DNA of 64,000 bases from Archangiaceae bacterium (GCA_016879935.1 JAACJQ010000205.1:1-64000), one strand, 5' to 3'. Shown: positions 17,455 to 29,061, counted from the first letter of the stretch. The notes: generated from the sequence alone by a model not told the origin. Program-made: numbers and translations.

Positions 17455-18768
17455 TCAGACCCAGGTGTCGGGAATGAGGCTCGACTTCAGCTCGGCGAAG
17501 TCGCGCAGAATCGGTGCGAGCTTCGTCGCGGCATCGCCGGCGTTCGGAGTCGCGGCCAGCTTCGTCTCGAACTCACGAATCGACGCCAACGCCTGCGCGC
17601 GGTTCATGGTCTTGAAGTTCGGCGCGGCGAGCCCGAGCGCTTCGTAGCCCGCGCTGATCTTCGTTCCGTACGTCTCCTGGAACCGTGCCGACACCGGGCC
17701 GTGGAAGATGAGCCGAATCGTCTGATCTCGCTGCGCCTCGAGCGACTTGCGCTCCGCTGGCGTCGTGTCGGGGTGCTGAATGAGCCGCTGGGTCGCGTTG
17801 TAGTAGTCGCGCACCGGGCCACGCTGCGTGTCGGGAATCGGGCCGCCTTCCCACGCGTCTTTGAAGCCCTGCTCGAGCGAGGCGCGGCGCTCCTTCAGCT
17901 CGTCGACCGTCGCGCGGGGCTTGCCGTCGTCGAAGCCGCGCGTGCGAGTCCACACCGTCACGTTCTCGCCCTTGCGCATGCCCTGGAAGATCTCGCGCTT
18001 GATGCCGTCGCCGCTGCCGCGCGTGGCCGCTTCCCACGCCTTCTGGTGGGCCGTCGCGCCCGATGCCGCGCCGGGCGAGCTGCCGTCGTACGCGACGATC
18101 GTCTTCACGCCCGGGAACATGGCCGTGTACTTCTCCATCATGTTCTGGCCGCCCGAGTAGCAGCCGGCGATCAAGAGATCTTCGACCGACTTCGCGCCGC
18201 GCGGCATGGCTTCGGCGAGCGCTCCGACCGTGGGCCAATCGAGCCGGCCGTTGTTCTCGCCGTACACGCCCGAGCCGACGTGGTGACCCGAGAGCACGAG
18301 CCGTGACGGAGCCTGTCCGCCCTTCTCCGCCACCGCCCACTGCTGCGCGATCTGCGCGAGCTCGTCGCGCGAGTCGTGGCCTGCGTTCACCAGCACGTCG
18401 GCGATCTTCTTCGTCTGCTCACCGGGCAACCCGAGGGTGAGCGCGAACGACATGGCGCCTTCCTGCGTCGTGAGATCGTGCGTCGCGAGCTGGCCCGCCG
18501 CGTTCTTCGTGGTGATCGTGTCGTCCTTCTTCAAGTCCTGCAGCACGGTGACGTTGGTGCCGCGGGCCTTGAGCGCGTCCGACTCCTGCGTCGAGCGGTG
18601 CGCGTCGGAGTTGTTCATCGCGACGAAGAGCACCTTGTCGTTCGACTTCGGCGCCCAGCCCGTGTTCGCAGGCGTCGTCGTCGGCGTCGCAGGCGTCTGC
18701 GGGGTCTCCTGACGGTTCGTGGTCGAAGGAACGACGGGAGTCGTGGGGCGAGTGACGCGATCGGGCAT
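17455..18768 (-). CDS. Caspase-like (clan CD) Cys-His protein
   Basis: 437 residues from an ATG with a strong GGAGGT ribosome-binding site. After a Thr/Pro-rich N terminus (1-45) comes a Rossmann-like domain: strand DKVLFVAMNN, then the His block RLVLSGHHVGSGVYG (His162/163), then the Cys block DLLIAGCYSGGQNM (Cys203). This is the His-then-Cys order and strand context of clan CD peptidases (caspases, gingipains, clostripain). The C-terminal 180 residues are helical and unassigned. Peptidase activity is inferred from the dyad; a non-peptidase relative is possible. No signal peptide. Confidence 0.65.
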   Translation of the reverse strand: MPDRVTRPTTPVVPSTTNRQETPQTPATPTTTPANTGWAPKSNDKVLFVAMNNSDAHRSTQESDALKARGTNVTVLQDLKKDDTITTKNAAGQLATHDLTTQEGAMSFALTLGLPGEQTKKIADVLVNAGHDSRDELAQIAQQWAVAEKGGQAPSRLVLSGHHVGSGVYGENNGRLDWPTVGALAEAMPRGAKSVEDLLIAGCYSGGQNMMEKYTAMFPGVKTIVAYDGSSPGAASGATAHQKAWEAATRGSGDGIKREIFQGMRKGENVTVWTRTRGFDDGKPRATVDELKERRASLEQGFKDAWEGGPIPDTQRGPVRDYYNATQRLIQHPDTTPAERKSLEAQRDQTIRLIFHGPVSARFQETYGTKISAGYEALGLAAPNFKTMNRAQALASIREFETKLAATPNAGDAATKLAPILRDFAELKSSLIPDTWV

Positions 18769-18845
18769 GTGACCTCCAACAGCGGGAACCGGGAATGGCA
18801 GCCTCTCCCACGATTCGACCAGGGGCAACAAGCCCCCCGCGCGCG

Positions 18846-19562
18846 TCACAGCGCCGAGACGCTCAGCACGTCGAGCTGCAGGAACTGGCCGTCGAACGCA
18901 GCGGGCGCCGGCGCGACCTCGGGAGCGACCAGCGGCACGCCACCATCGTCGCGGTTGCGAATCTGCGAGCGCCGCCCATCGACCGAGCTCGCGAACAACA
19001 CCACCGTCGCGCCCGCACGCACCTGCACGGTGAACGTCGTGTCGACGGCATGGCAGACGTACTCACCGCTCGCGCCAGCGTTCAGGTACCAGTGCGCAGG
19101 CGGGAAGCTCACCTCGAGGCGGTAGACGTTCCACGGGTCGCTCGTCGAGGGGTTCGCTTCGGCACCGCGAACGACGAATGGAGCGACCGTCATGCCCCCG
19201 ACGTAGCCACGCGTCTCCACCACGCCGCGCACGCGAACCCGAACGTCGTAGAGCCGGCCCGGAACCCCGAGCAGCTTTCGCGACTGCGTAACGTCAGGGC
19301 CCGTCATGCAGATGAAATCGGGAAAGTCGGGGTCGAGCGTCAGACACGGCAGCTCCCACCGCAGCCCATCGAGGCTCGCAGCGATCTCGACGCAGCCACC
19401 GTCGACGTCGGCGAAGCCCGCCGCGCACCGCTCGATCACGCCGGCATCGAGCGGAGCGAAGCTGACGAGCTCGGTGCGCCCGCAGCCCATCAGCAGAAGA
19501 CAGCCGACCAGCGTTCGCGTCAGTTGATGCCACCGCCGCACGAGCACACCGAGCGGTTGCAC
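18846..19562 (-). CDS. Lipoprotein, unknown function
   Basis: Up to 238 residues. Lipobox LLLMGC; the ATG at the given start leaves a rather long n-region, and a GTG at 19541 (then RRWHQLTRTLVG) would give a better signal peptide. It overlaps the 3' end of the large CglD-like gene on the same strand, so the two are likely cotranscribed and the product may accompany it. The mature protein is beta-rich with paired Cys (ERCAAGFADVDGGCVE). Confidence 0.65.
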   Translation of the reverse strand: MQPLGVLVRRWHQLTRTLVGCLLLMGCGRTELVSFAPLDAGVIERCAAGFADVDGGCVEIAASLDGLRWELPCLTLDPDFPDFICMTGPDVTQSRKLLGVPGRLYDVRVRVRGVVETRGYVGGMTVAPFVVRGAEANPSTSDPWNVYRLEVSFPPAHWYLNAGASGEYVCHAVDTTFTVQVRAGATVVLFASSVDGRRSQIRNRDDGGVPLVAPEVAPAPAAFDGQFLQLDVLSVSAL

Positions 19563-22500
19563 GTCTGGTTGGGGCCACAGCCGCCGCAGTCACTCTTGCA
19601 GGTGCACGAGCACGTCGCGGGGTCAGCCTGGTACGCCTGGCCGCAGTTCAGGGCCGCCGTGTCACAGACACAACCGCACTGGCCGTTGGAGTTCGCGAAG
19701 CGGAAGCCCGCCGGGCAGGTGAACATCTGCCGGCAGTCGCACGAGCAGCTCGTCGTGTTGCACTGCTGGAACGAGGAGCAGGTGCCGCCACAGTCGGCGG
19801 TGCAGACGAAGTCGCAGACCTGCGGGTTGGTGTTGCAGATGGTGCCGGGCGGCCCGTTGCCACCGCAGTCCTGCGGGCACTCGCAGACGCCGTTGGTGCG
19901 ATTGCAGGCCAGGCGGCCGCGACAGAAGTCGGGCTGCGTTGGGTCGTAGTTGGGGTCGTTCACGCAGGGCGGCGGGTTGCCTCCCGGCTGCGGCGTCACG
20001 TCGATCCAGTAGCGGTACGAGACGGCCGCTCGGTTCATCGCGCCAGCGGGCCGGCACGCGCCGAAGAACGAGATGGTGCGGTTGATGCCGTCGAAGTCGA
20101 AGCCGTTCATGCGGCTGCGCGGCAGATCGTTCGGGTTGCACTGCGCCATGTCGACGACGTTGGCCATGGCCACCTTCACCGACGCGCCGATGGGCGGCTT
20201 CTGCATGCGGTAACCGGCCGCGGCGATCGCGCTCGTCACGATGTTCGGCACCGAGACGGCGATCGACGGGTACTGAGAACAGTCGGCGGCCGTGTTGGGC
20301 AGGCGCGGGTTGCAGAGGTCGCCGCGCACGCCGCCCGTCGCCGAGATCACCTGGCCGTGTTTGTTGTTGTTCGGCTCGGCGTTGCAGGTGCTCCCCTGCG
20401 GGCAGACGATGCCGTGCACGACGATGCGGCCGCCCGTTCGGTTCGTGTACGTGTTGCCGCTCGCCGTCACGGTCGCGTTCGCAGTCGTGAAGAACGTCGT
20501 GTACTGCGCCGCCGTGAGCGCCGACTGATCGTCTGCGTCGCCCAACAAGACGATCACCAACTGCGCTCCGTCACGAAGCTTGCCTGCCTGCTCCATCACC
20601 GAGGAGGGCGTGATCTGTTGAACCGCGCGCGCCGCAGACTCGAGGCTGCGTTCAGGGCTCGTGCCTCCGGTGCCGACCCAACAGCCGCCGCTCGAGCCGC
20701 CCGTGTTGCAGGCCGGCCCCATCGTCGCGGGCGGAGTGGGCATCACGGTGTTGCAGCGCATGTTGTTGCAGGTGCTGTTCTGTGTGAGCCACGCGCGGAA
20801 CTGATCGACGTTGCGGGTGAAGCCGCGGAGCGCGTTGTTGTTGTTGTTCGTCGCGGTGCCACCGTTGAAATACGAGGTGGTGACCATCGCGAGGCGCCAG
20901 TCGAGCGACGAGTTCGACAGCTGCGCCGTCATCTGGGTGGCCGTGGCCGCGAGCGCGCCCTGTGACGACGCCATCGAACACGAGTCGTCGACCACGAAGA
21001 GGAAGTCGACCTTCGCGTTGCCCGGCGTGAAGACCTCGCACTGAGAGGCATTGTCGTCGCCGAACTGCGCGATGGCCGAGCCGCCAGCCGTGTCCGACAT
21101 CGTGAAGAGCGGAGCTCCCGAGAAGTTCGCGATCGGCGTCAACGCCGCCATCACGACCACGGCCGCGTTCGTCCGGTGGAGCACCTGCAGCTGCATGCGG
21201 AACGGCCCCATGCCGGTGCCGGAGCCCACGAGCGAGCCGCCATTCATGCCCACCAGCGCGTTGGCGATCGCGTTCGCGCGCGTCTTCACGTCGGTGGTGC
21301 CGGCCATGTCGTAGAAGGCCTGCGCCGCAGGAATGTTGTCCCACGCGGTGAATTGCTGCGTGGTGACGTTGGTGATCGCGCCGACGCCGTTGAAGACGGG
21401 GCGCAGCTGAATCTCGTCGGCGATGGGGTTCACCGCACCGCCGCGTGCAGCCTCGCGCCACACCACGAAGGCCACCTGGTTCGTCGGGTCGAACCCCATC
21501 AAACCGCGCCGCTGCCCCATCACCACGATGGGGCTGAGCTCGGTGAACGACGCTGGCAGTCCCAGCTGCAGATCGGGGTCGGCTTCGGAGCGGAACAACA
21601 CCGGCCGCAGGTTGGTGCGCGTGCAGGCCTGACCGGCGGGGCCCATGCCGTCGGTCATGTCGTTCGGGTTGAGCTCGCCCGGGTCGACGCGGCCGTTCTG
21701 GTTCGTGTCTTCGGCGCCGTCGTCGATGCCGTCACCGTCGGTGTCGCGGTTGGTCGGGTTCGTGGTGGTCGAGGGGTCGGCGTCGACCGGAACGTTCATG
21801 CAGTTCGTCGCGTCGGCGATCAGCGCCGTGGTGAGCCCACTCTCGACGCCGTCGGTGACGCCGTCGCCATCGGAGTCACGCTTGCGCGGATCGGTCTCGC
21901 CCATGTCGACGACGCCGTTCGCGTTGAGATCCTCACCGCGCACCATGCCGCCATCGCCACGCGCGGCCGACGGCCCATCGAGCAAGCCATCGCAGTCGGT
22001 GTCGATGCGCAGCGGGTTGGTCTCGCCTGCGTCGAAGAAACCGTTCTTGTTCGTGTCCTCCACGCCGTCGCTGATGCCGTCGCCATCGGTGTCGGCGCGC
22101 ATCGGGTCGGTCTCTCCGGGGTCGACCATGCCGTTGCGGTTCTTGTCTTCGATGGTGTTCGGCAGGCCGTCGTTGTCGGCGTCGGGGTTGTTGGCCGGGC
22201 CACAGTCACCCGCCATGTTGGGGTTGGTCTCTCCCGTGTCGACCATGCCGTTCTGGTTGAAGTCTTCGGAGCCGTCGAGGCAGGTGTCGCCATCGGAGTC
22301 GCGGTTGGTCGGGTTGGTGCGAGTCACCGTCAGCTCGATGCCATCGGCGATGCGATCCATGTCGGTGTCGCGCGCGCGCGGGTCGGTCTCTCCGGAGTCG
22401 ACCATGCCGTTCTTGTTCGCGTCTTCGGTGCCATCGGCCAGGGTGTCCTGGTCGGTGTCGGTGGTCGTGGGGTCGGTCTCGGTCGGCTCCGTGCGGCCGT

Positions 22501-22978
22501 TGTGGTTCACGTCTTCGGCCCCGTCGGACAGCCCGTCACCGTCGGTGTCTGCGACGGTCGGCAGGGTGCGCGAACCGGGATCTGCGTCGCCCATGAAGCT
22601 GCAACGCGCCTCGACCGACATCATCTTGCCGACCTCGACGCCATCGAGAATGCCGTCGCCATCGGTGTCGGGGGTGCTCGGGCTCGTGCGGGCGCCGCCA
22701 GCGTAGAGGTTGCCGAACTCTTCTGCGTCGGTCAGGCCGTCACAGTCGGAGTCGCGTTGATCATTTCGAGGGTCGTTCGGGTCGACCATGGGCCCCGCGT
22801 CGGCATCGCCGCCAGCAGCCCCTGCGCCACCGCCGCCATCACCGCCACCCGTGCCCGAGCTTCCACCTGCTTCGCCTCCCGCTCCGCCGTCACCGACGAC
22901 TGGCGGTTTCGTGCCGCAATTGCACGCGGACACGAGCAAAGCGGTCGCGAGGACCTTGATGAAAAACGATGAGCGCAT
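19520..22978 (-). CDS. cglD: CglD-like gliding-motility lipoprotein (TSP3 repeats plus VWA)
   Basis: 1152 residues. Lipoprotein signal ending LLVSAC, a Gly-rich linker, then about 12 thrombospondin type 3 calcium-binding units (D-x-D-x-D-G patterns such as DTDGDGILDG, DSDGDGVTDG) to about residue 440, then a VWA domain with MIDAS-type DDSCSM near 660, and a Cys-rich C-terminal 200 residues. The order TSP3, VWA, Cys-rich tail matches the Myxococcus adventurous-gliding lipoprotein CglD. I assign the symbol from domain architecture and general resemblance, not from an alignment. Expected at the outer membrane, calcium-dependent, in contact-dependent motility. Confidence 0.7.
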   Translation of the reverse strand: MRSSFFIKVLATALLVSACNCGTKPPVVGDGGAGGEAGGSSGTGGGDGGGGAGAAGGDADAGPMVDPNDPRNDQRDSDCDGLTDAEEFGNLYAGGARTSPSTPDTDGDGILDGVEVGKMMSVEARCSFMGDADPGSRTLPTVADTDGDGLSDGAEDVNHNGRTEPTETDPTTTDTDQDTLADGTEDANKNGMVDSGETDPRARDTDMDRIADGIELTVTRTNPTNRDSDGDTCLDGSEDFNQNGMVDTGETNPNMAGDCGPANNPDADNDGLPNTIEDKNRNGMVDPGETDPMRADTDGDGISDGVEDTNKNGFFDAGETNPLRIDTDCDGLLDGPSAARGDGGMVRGEDLNANGVVDMGETDPRKRDSDGDGVTDGVESGLTTALIADATNCMNVPVDADPSTTTNPTNRDTDGDGIDDGAEDTNQNGRVDPGELNPNDMTDGMGPAGQACTRTNLRPVLFRSEADPDLQLGLPASFTELSPIVVMGQRRGLMGFDPTNQVAFVVWREAARGGAVNPIADEIQLRPVFNGVGAITNVTTQQFTAWDNIPAAQAFYDMAGTTDVKTRANAIANALVGMNGGSLVGSGTGMGPFRMQLQVLHRTNAAVVVMAALTPIANFSGAPLFTMSDTAGGSAIAQFGDDNASQCEVFTPGNAKVDFLFVVDDSCSMASSQGALAATATQMTAQLSNSSLDWRLAMVTTSYFNGGTATNNNNNALRGFTRNVDQFRAWLTQNSTCNNMRCNTVMPTPPATMGPACNTGGSSGGCWVGTGGTSPERSLESAARAVQQITPSSVMEQAGKLRDGAQLVIVLLGDADDQSALTAAQYTTFFTTANATVTASGNTYTNRTGGRIVVHGIVCPQGSTCNAEPNNNKHGQVISATGGVRGDLCNPRLPNTAADCSQYPSIAVSVPNIVTSAIAAAGYRMQKPPIGASVKVAMANVVDMAQCNPNDLPRSRMNGFDFDGINRTISFFGACRPAGAMNRAAVSYRYWIDVTPQPGGNPPPCVNDPNYDPTQPDFCRGRLACNRTNGVCECPQDCGGNGPPGTICNTNPQVCDFVCTADCGGTCSSFQQCNTTSCSCDCRQMFTCPAGFRFANSNGQCGCVCDTAALNCGQAYQADPATCSCTCKSDCGGCGPNQTCNRSVCSCGGGIN
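21700..22760 (-). repeat. TSP3-type calcium-binding coding repeats
   Basis: Tandem units of about 26-37 residues with the pattern D-x-D-x-D-G-x-x-D-G-x-E-D-x-N-x-N-G-x-x-D, inside the CglD-like gene. Boundaries are approximate. The DNA repeats are imperfect and coding, not a CRISPR array. Confidence 0.75.
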
Positions 22979-23087
22979 GAGTGCTTTCCGCCTCGGAACG
23001 AAGTCGGCCGAACAGAGACCCGAGTATACGCAGCGTGACCACGAAGGGGACTTTTGGACCCCTACCCCGGACTACATGAGGCGCTGA

Positions 23088-23855
23088 TCAGCCGTGCTGA
23101 CGCCGATCGCGCGCCTTGTTGACGAGCGTTTTGTACACGCCGAGGTGGGGAGGCACGGTCTCGACCATCGCCTCGGGGTGCCACTGCACGCCGACCACGA
23201 ACGAGCCATCCTTCGACTCGATGCCTTCGACCACGCCATCGGGCGCGACCGCCGAGGCCTGGAGCCCGTTGCCCACCGTCTTCACCGCCTGATGATGGGT
23301 CGAGTTCACCATGAGCTGCCCTTTGCCCACGCACTCGGCGAGCACCGAACCTTCACGCACTTCGACAGGGTGCAGCGGCTGAGAACGATCGTGGTTTTGC
23401 TGATGCGATGCCGCCGTTGGCAGCTCGAGCTTCAGGTCCTGCACGAGCGTTCCACCGTAGGCGACGTTGATGAGCTGCATGCCGCCGCAGATGCCCAGCA
23501 CGGGAATGCGCCGCTGCAACGCCGCCTTCAGCACCGCCATCTCGAAGGTCGTGCGCGCCGGCTTCGTCGGGCCCATGCCTTCGCGCGCGGTCTCGCCATA
23601 GAGCTCGGGCGGAACGTCGAAGGCGCCACCCGAGATGACGAGCCCCGAGACGCGATCGAGGTACGCGTCGATCACCATCGAGTCGTCCGAGTACGGCAGC
23701 AGAAACGGCAGGCCACCGGCCCGCAGCACCGCGTCGGCGTAGGTGGTCTTGAGCTCGTAGCGCGGGGTCGGCGTGTCAGGCGTGGGCGCGGTGAGATCCG
23801 GCGTGATGGCGATGTTCGGCCGACGCGGATGGTGATGGCCGTGGGGGGACTTCAT
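23088..23855 (-). CDS. Peptidase C26 / gamma-glutamyl-GABA hydrolase family (PuuD-like)
   Basis: 255 residues. Class I glutamine-amidotransferase fold: VSGLVISGGAFDVPPELY, nucleophile elbow VLGICGGMQLIN (Cys), GTLVQDL, the block NSTHHQAV, and VGVQWHPEAM with the His-Glu of the triad. These enzymes hydrolyse gamma-glutamyl amide bonds, for example in putrescine degradation or folate polyglutamate removal; the substrate here is unknown. The His-rich N terminus (HGHHHPRR) is unusual. Confidence 0.88.
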   Translation of the reverse strand: MKSPHGHHHPRRPNIAITPDLTAPTPDTPTPRYELKTTYADAVLRAGGLPFLLPYSDDSMVIDAYLDRVSGLVISGGAFDVPPELYGETAREGMGPTKPARTTFEMAVLKAALQRRIPVLGICGGMQLINVAYGGTLVQDLKLELPTAASHQQNHDRSQPLHPVEVREGSVLAECVGKGQLMVNSTHHQAVKTVGNGLQASAVAPDGVVEGIESKDGSFVVGVQWHPEAMVETVPPHLGVYKTLVNKARDRRQHG

Positions 23856-23905
23856 GGGGGACAGAATGCACGGCCCCGCCCGTCTGCGCGAGAAAGCCGC
23901 TCCGT

Positions 23906-24532
23906 TCAGGCAGCGAAGAACGCGTCTCTGAGCGCCCTCGCCTGCGCCACCACGTCAGGCGCGTCGAGCAGATTGCCCGCGACCGCGGCGCAGTGCGCCC
24001 CTGCTTTAGCGACCTGCCCGATGGTCTCGAGGGTGATGCCCGCGATACCCACGACCGGGAGCGGGCTCTTCGTCGCGATCGCCCGAAAGCCCTCGAGCCC
24101 CAGCGAAGCCGCGTTCACCTGCTTCGTCGAGGTCGTGAAGATGGGGCCGAGGCCCACGTGATCGGCGCCTTCGCCAGCGGCGCGCTCGATGTCGGCGAGA
24201 TTGCGGGTGGTCGCTCCGATGAGCGCGGCCGGGCCCAGCAGCCGCCTGGCGACCGACACGGGCAGATCGTTGGCGCCCAGATGCACCCCGGCTGCCTGCC
24301 CGACCAGACAGAGATCGACCCGGTCGTTCACGATGACGGGAACGGCTCCCGCGAGCGCCACGACCTCGCGAATCCACTCCAGCGCGAGGCGGTCGGGGGT
24401 CTTCTCGAGGCGCAGCTGAATGACCGCCGCCCCACCCTCGAGGGCCCACAAGGCCTTCGTCGGCACCGGCACCTCTGGCCGCAGCCCGTCGTCGATCAGC
24501 CCGTACAACCCGCGCGGGAGCTTGAGCGCCAT
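23906..24532 (-). CDS. thiE: Thiamine-phosphate synthase
   Basis: 208 residues. Joins HMP-pyrophosphate and thiazole phosphate. Signatures: AVIQLRLE, VNDRVDLCLVGQAAGVHLGANDLP, IGATTRN, and the pyrophosphate loop VGLGPIFTTSTK; near the C terminus VVGIAGIT. The gene stands alone among thiamine genes here, and only 26 bases separate it from the divergent small-protein operon, so no TPP riboswitch fits upstream. Confidence 0.92.
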   Translation of the reverse strand: MALKLPRGLYGLIDDGLRPEVPVPTKALWALEGGAAVIQLRLEKTPDRLALEWIREVVALAGAVPVIVNDRVDLCLVGQAAGVHLGANDLPVSVARRLLGPAALIGATTRNLADIERAAGEGADHVGLGPIFTTSTKQVNAASLGLEGFRAIATKSPLPVVGIAGITLETIGQVAKAGAHCAAVAGNLLDAPDVVAQARALRDAFFAA

Positions 24533-24558
24533 GGCCGCTTCCTATAGACGCCGCGACC

Positions 24559-24744
24559 ATGAGCGAGAAGACCGAGCTGGATCCCCGCTACCTCGATAAG
24601 CGCACCGTCGCGCGCTACATCAACCAGGGCCTCGTCGACGAGAAGGCCTACGAGAAGCACGTGAAGACGCTGGCCGACGTCGCCGAGAAGGCCACGCGCG
24701 TCGAGACCGTCTCCGAAGACGACCCGATCGACGAAGAGGAGTGA
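24559..24744 (+). CDS. Small acidic protein
   Basis: 61 residues, rich in Asp/Glu/Lys with an acidic tail (SEDDPIDEEE). It starts ATG shortly after a TATAGA element (24543-24548), suggesting a very short leader. It is the first gene of a tight three-gene operon with a DUF1844 protein (6-base gap) and a membrane protein. No family recognised; spacing and codon use support it as real. Confidence 0.75.
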   Translation: MSEKTELDPRYLDKRTVARYINQGLVDEKAYEKHVKTLADVAEKATRVETVSEDDPIDEEE

Positions 24745-24749
24745 GCTCG

Positions 24750-25043
24750 ATGACCGAGCGTCGTGGTGAGACGTTCGTGATGGAGAGCGACGCCGGCACG
24801 GTGTCGTTCAGCACGTTCGTGCTGGGCCTCGCGTCGTCGGCGTTGATTCACCTGGGCGAAGCGCCGAACCCCGAAACGGGCGGCGCGGCCGTCAACCTCG
24901 TGCTGGCGCGCCAGTCGCTCGACCTGCTCGAGCTGCTGCGCAACAAGACGGCTGGCAACCTCACGATCGAAGAGGAGCAGCTCTTCAAGACGCTGCTGAC
25001 CGATCTGCGGCTGCGCTACGTGCAGAAGCAACAAGGGAAGTAA
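24750..25043 (+). CDS. DUF1844 protein
   Basis: 97 residues from ATG (MTERRGETF); a GTG at 24741 overlapping the previous stop is the alternative. Shows the DUF1844 layout: STFVLGLASSALIHLGE, then ARQSLDLLELLRNKTAGNLTIEEEQLF and LRLRYVQ at the end. This small conserved domain has no assigned function. Tight operon position between the small acidic protein and a membrane protein. Confidence 0.85.
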   Translation: MTERRGETFVMESDAGTVSFSTFVLGLASSALIHLGEAPNPETGGAAVNLVLARQSLDLLELLRNKTAGNLTIEEEQLFKTLLTDLRLRYVQKQQGK

Positions 25044-25046
25044 CTC

Positions 25047-25670
25047 GTGCTGCCCACTCCGCTCCGCTACGCGACCCTCGCCACGGTGGCCCTGGGTGCG
25101 ATCGTCTCGTTCGGGTCGATTCAGGGCATGCGGCTCGCGTTCGTCGCCGAAGAGATCGACGTGTCGGCCGGCGAGACGCCCTTCTTCAACAAACTCACGC
25201 CCAACCCCGAGGCCTACGCAGCTGCCCAGCGGGCCCAGGGCGTCGCCATTCGCAACAGCATCGAGAGCATGCGCTGGCCCCGCATCGCCGTGCTCTTCGG
25301 CCTCTCGGCGGCGACGGCGCTGGTGTTCGTCTCCGCCCTTCGCCTGCGCTGGCCGTCGGGCATTCAGCGCAGCGGGCTGGCGATGCTGCTCTCCCGCGCT
25401 GCCGTCGGCGCTGCCGTCTTCCGCACCCTCGATGGCGCGCAGGAGTTGGTGATGGTTCGCGCGGCCGTCGCCGCCTACGAGAAGGCGCTGAAGGAGCATC
25501 ACGTCGAGCTCGGCGAGGCCGAAGCGACCATGACGATCTTCTCGGCCGGCAGCGTGATGACGACGATGGTGGTGATCGGGCTCTTCCTGCTCGCGTCGAA
25601 CTACTTCCGCTCGGAACGCATTCAGCAGACGTTCGAGCTCATCGACCGGAACACGCCCGAAGAAGAGTGA
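25047..25670 (+). CDS. Membrane protein, unknown
   Basis: 207 residues from GTG with an AGGGAAG ribosome-binding site. Hydrophobic segments near residues 8-28, 75-97, 105-125 and 165-188. It ends in a short charged tail (RNTPEEE). Starts 3 bases after the DUF1844 stop, so it belongs to the same operon. Its stop is adjacent to the stop of the convergent gene. Confidence 0.7.
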   Translation: MLPTPLRYATLATVALGAIVSFGSIQGMRLAFVAEEIDVSAGETPFFNKLTPNPEAYAAAQRAQGVAIRNSIESMRWPRIAVLFGLSAATALVFVSALRLRWPSGIQRSGLAMLLSRAAVGAAVFRTLDGAQELVMVRAAVAAYEKALKEHHVELGEAEATMTIFSAGSVMTTMVVIGLFLLASNYFRSERIQQTFELIDRNTPEEE

Positions 25671-26255
25671 TCAGGCGCCCGCGGCACGAAGCGGCGCGCG
25701 GCCCCGACGCAGCGACTCGGGGACCAGCTGCCACAGCGGCTGCGGGTGGTAGTGCCGCTCGAGCTCGATCAGCACCGTCGACTGGCGCGGCAGCCGAATC
25801 AGCTCTTCACGCGCAACGCCCAGCACGCGCGCGAGGTGACCGATGGGCCACTTGCCCTTGAGCTTCTCGAAGGCCTCGTCGTCGTCTTCTTCGTCGAAGT
25901 CGACGTCGACGTACCGGAGCATCTCGCCACCGACCCGACGCCCGTTGCCGTACGCCATCACCTGCTCGAGCTCGTCGGGATCGAAGACGTAGACGTGCAG
26001 CGCCGTCTTGAGGTGCTCACTCAGCCGACGGGCGAGCGCGTGGTGCGAGAGGTACCAACGAGCGCCCTGGCGGCCGTAGGTGAAGGGCGCGTCCCAGGCG
26101 AAGCGAACCAGCCCGGGGCCACCGAGCACGGTGACCTGAAGCCCGACGTCGGTCGTCGACTGGCCGTCTTCTTCGAGGGCGTGACGCGCCACCTGCTGCA
26201 ACCAGGCGACGTCGACATCCTCGAATCGGCACAGGTAGCCACCGTGCGCTTCCAC
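25671..26255 (-). CDS. Conserved hypothetical cytoplasmic protein
   Basis: About 194 residues from a GTG preceded by a G-rich GGGGGG ribosome-binding site; a TTG five codons upstream (26270) is the alternative. Alpha/beta sequence with WYLSHHALARRLSEHLKT and a strongly acidic segment (VDVDFDEEDDDEAFEK). No signal peptide or recognised domain. Confidence 0.62.
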   Translation of the reverse strand: MEAHGGYLCRFEDVDVAWLQQVARHALEEDGQSTTDVGLQVTVLGGPGLVRFAWDAPFTYGRQGARWYLSHHALARRLSEHLKTALHVYVFDPDELEQVMAYGNGRRVGGEMLRYVDVDFDEEDDDEAFEKLKGKWPIGHLARVLGVAREELIRLPRQSTVLIELERHYHPQPLWQLVPESLRRGRAPLRAAGA

Positions 26256-26424
26256 CCGTGAACCCCCCAATGCGAACGCTCGAAAACGCGGCGCAAGTAC
26301 AGGACTGGAATGGTGGGAACAAGGGCGGAGCGCACGATTTTCATGAGTTCTTTCGGGCTCGCTAACGCCTCGCGTCGACCTCGGCCGTTTCTGCCTGCCG
26401 GAGTGACTCGGCTCACGCTTTCGG

Positions 26425-26466
26425 CACGACCCTTGCGCGCGGTCGATCGACCCTTACCGTGCTGAC
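26425..26466 (+). promoter_or_regulatory. Possible clpB promoter region
   Basis: Upstream of clpB the sequence CCCTTGCGCG (about 26429) is followed by GACCCTTAC (about 26447) close to the start. This loosely resembles a heat-shock sigma-32 pattern (CTTG ... CCC-type -10), but matches are weak. No CIRCE inverted repeat is visible. The 196 bases between 26271 and 26466 hold nothing else that I recognise. Confidence 0.25.

Positions 26467-29057
<2,591 letters not shown>

Positions 29058-29061
<4 letters not shown>

Noticed and set aside
21700..22760. CRISPR-like repeat array
   Set aside because: Repeats are imperfect, in frame and encode TSP3 calcium-binding units.
24533..24558. TPP riboswitch upstream of thiE
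   Set aside because: Only 26 bases lie between thiE and the divergent gene; no room for the aptamer and no THI-box sequence.
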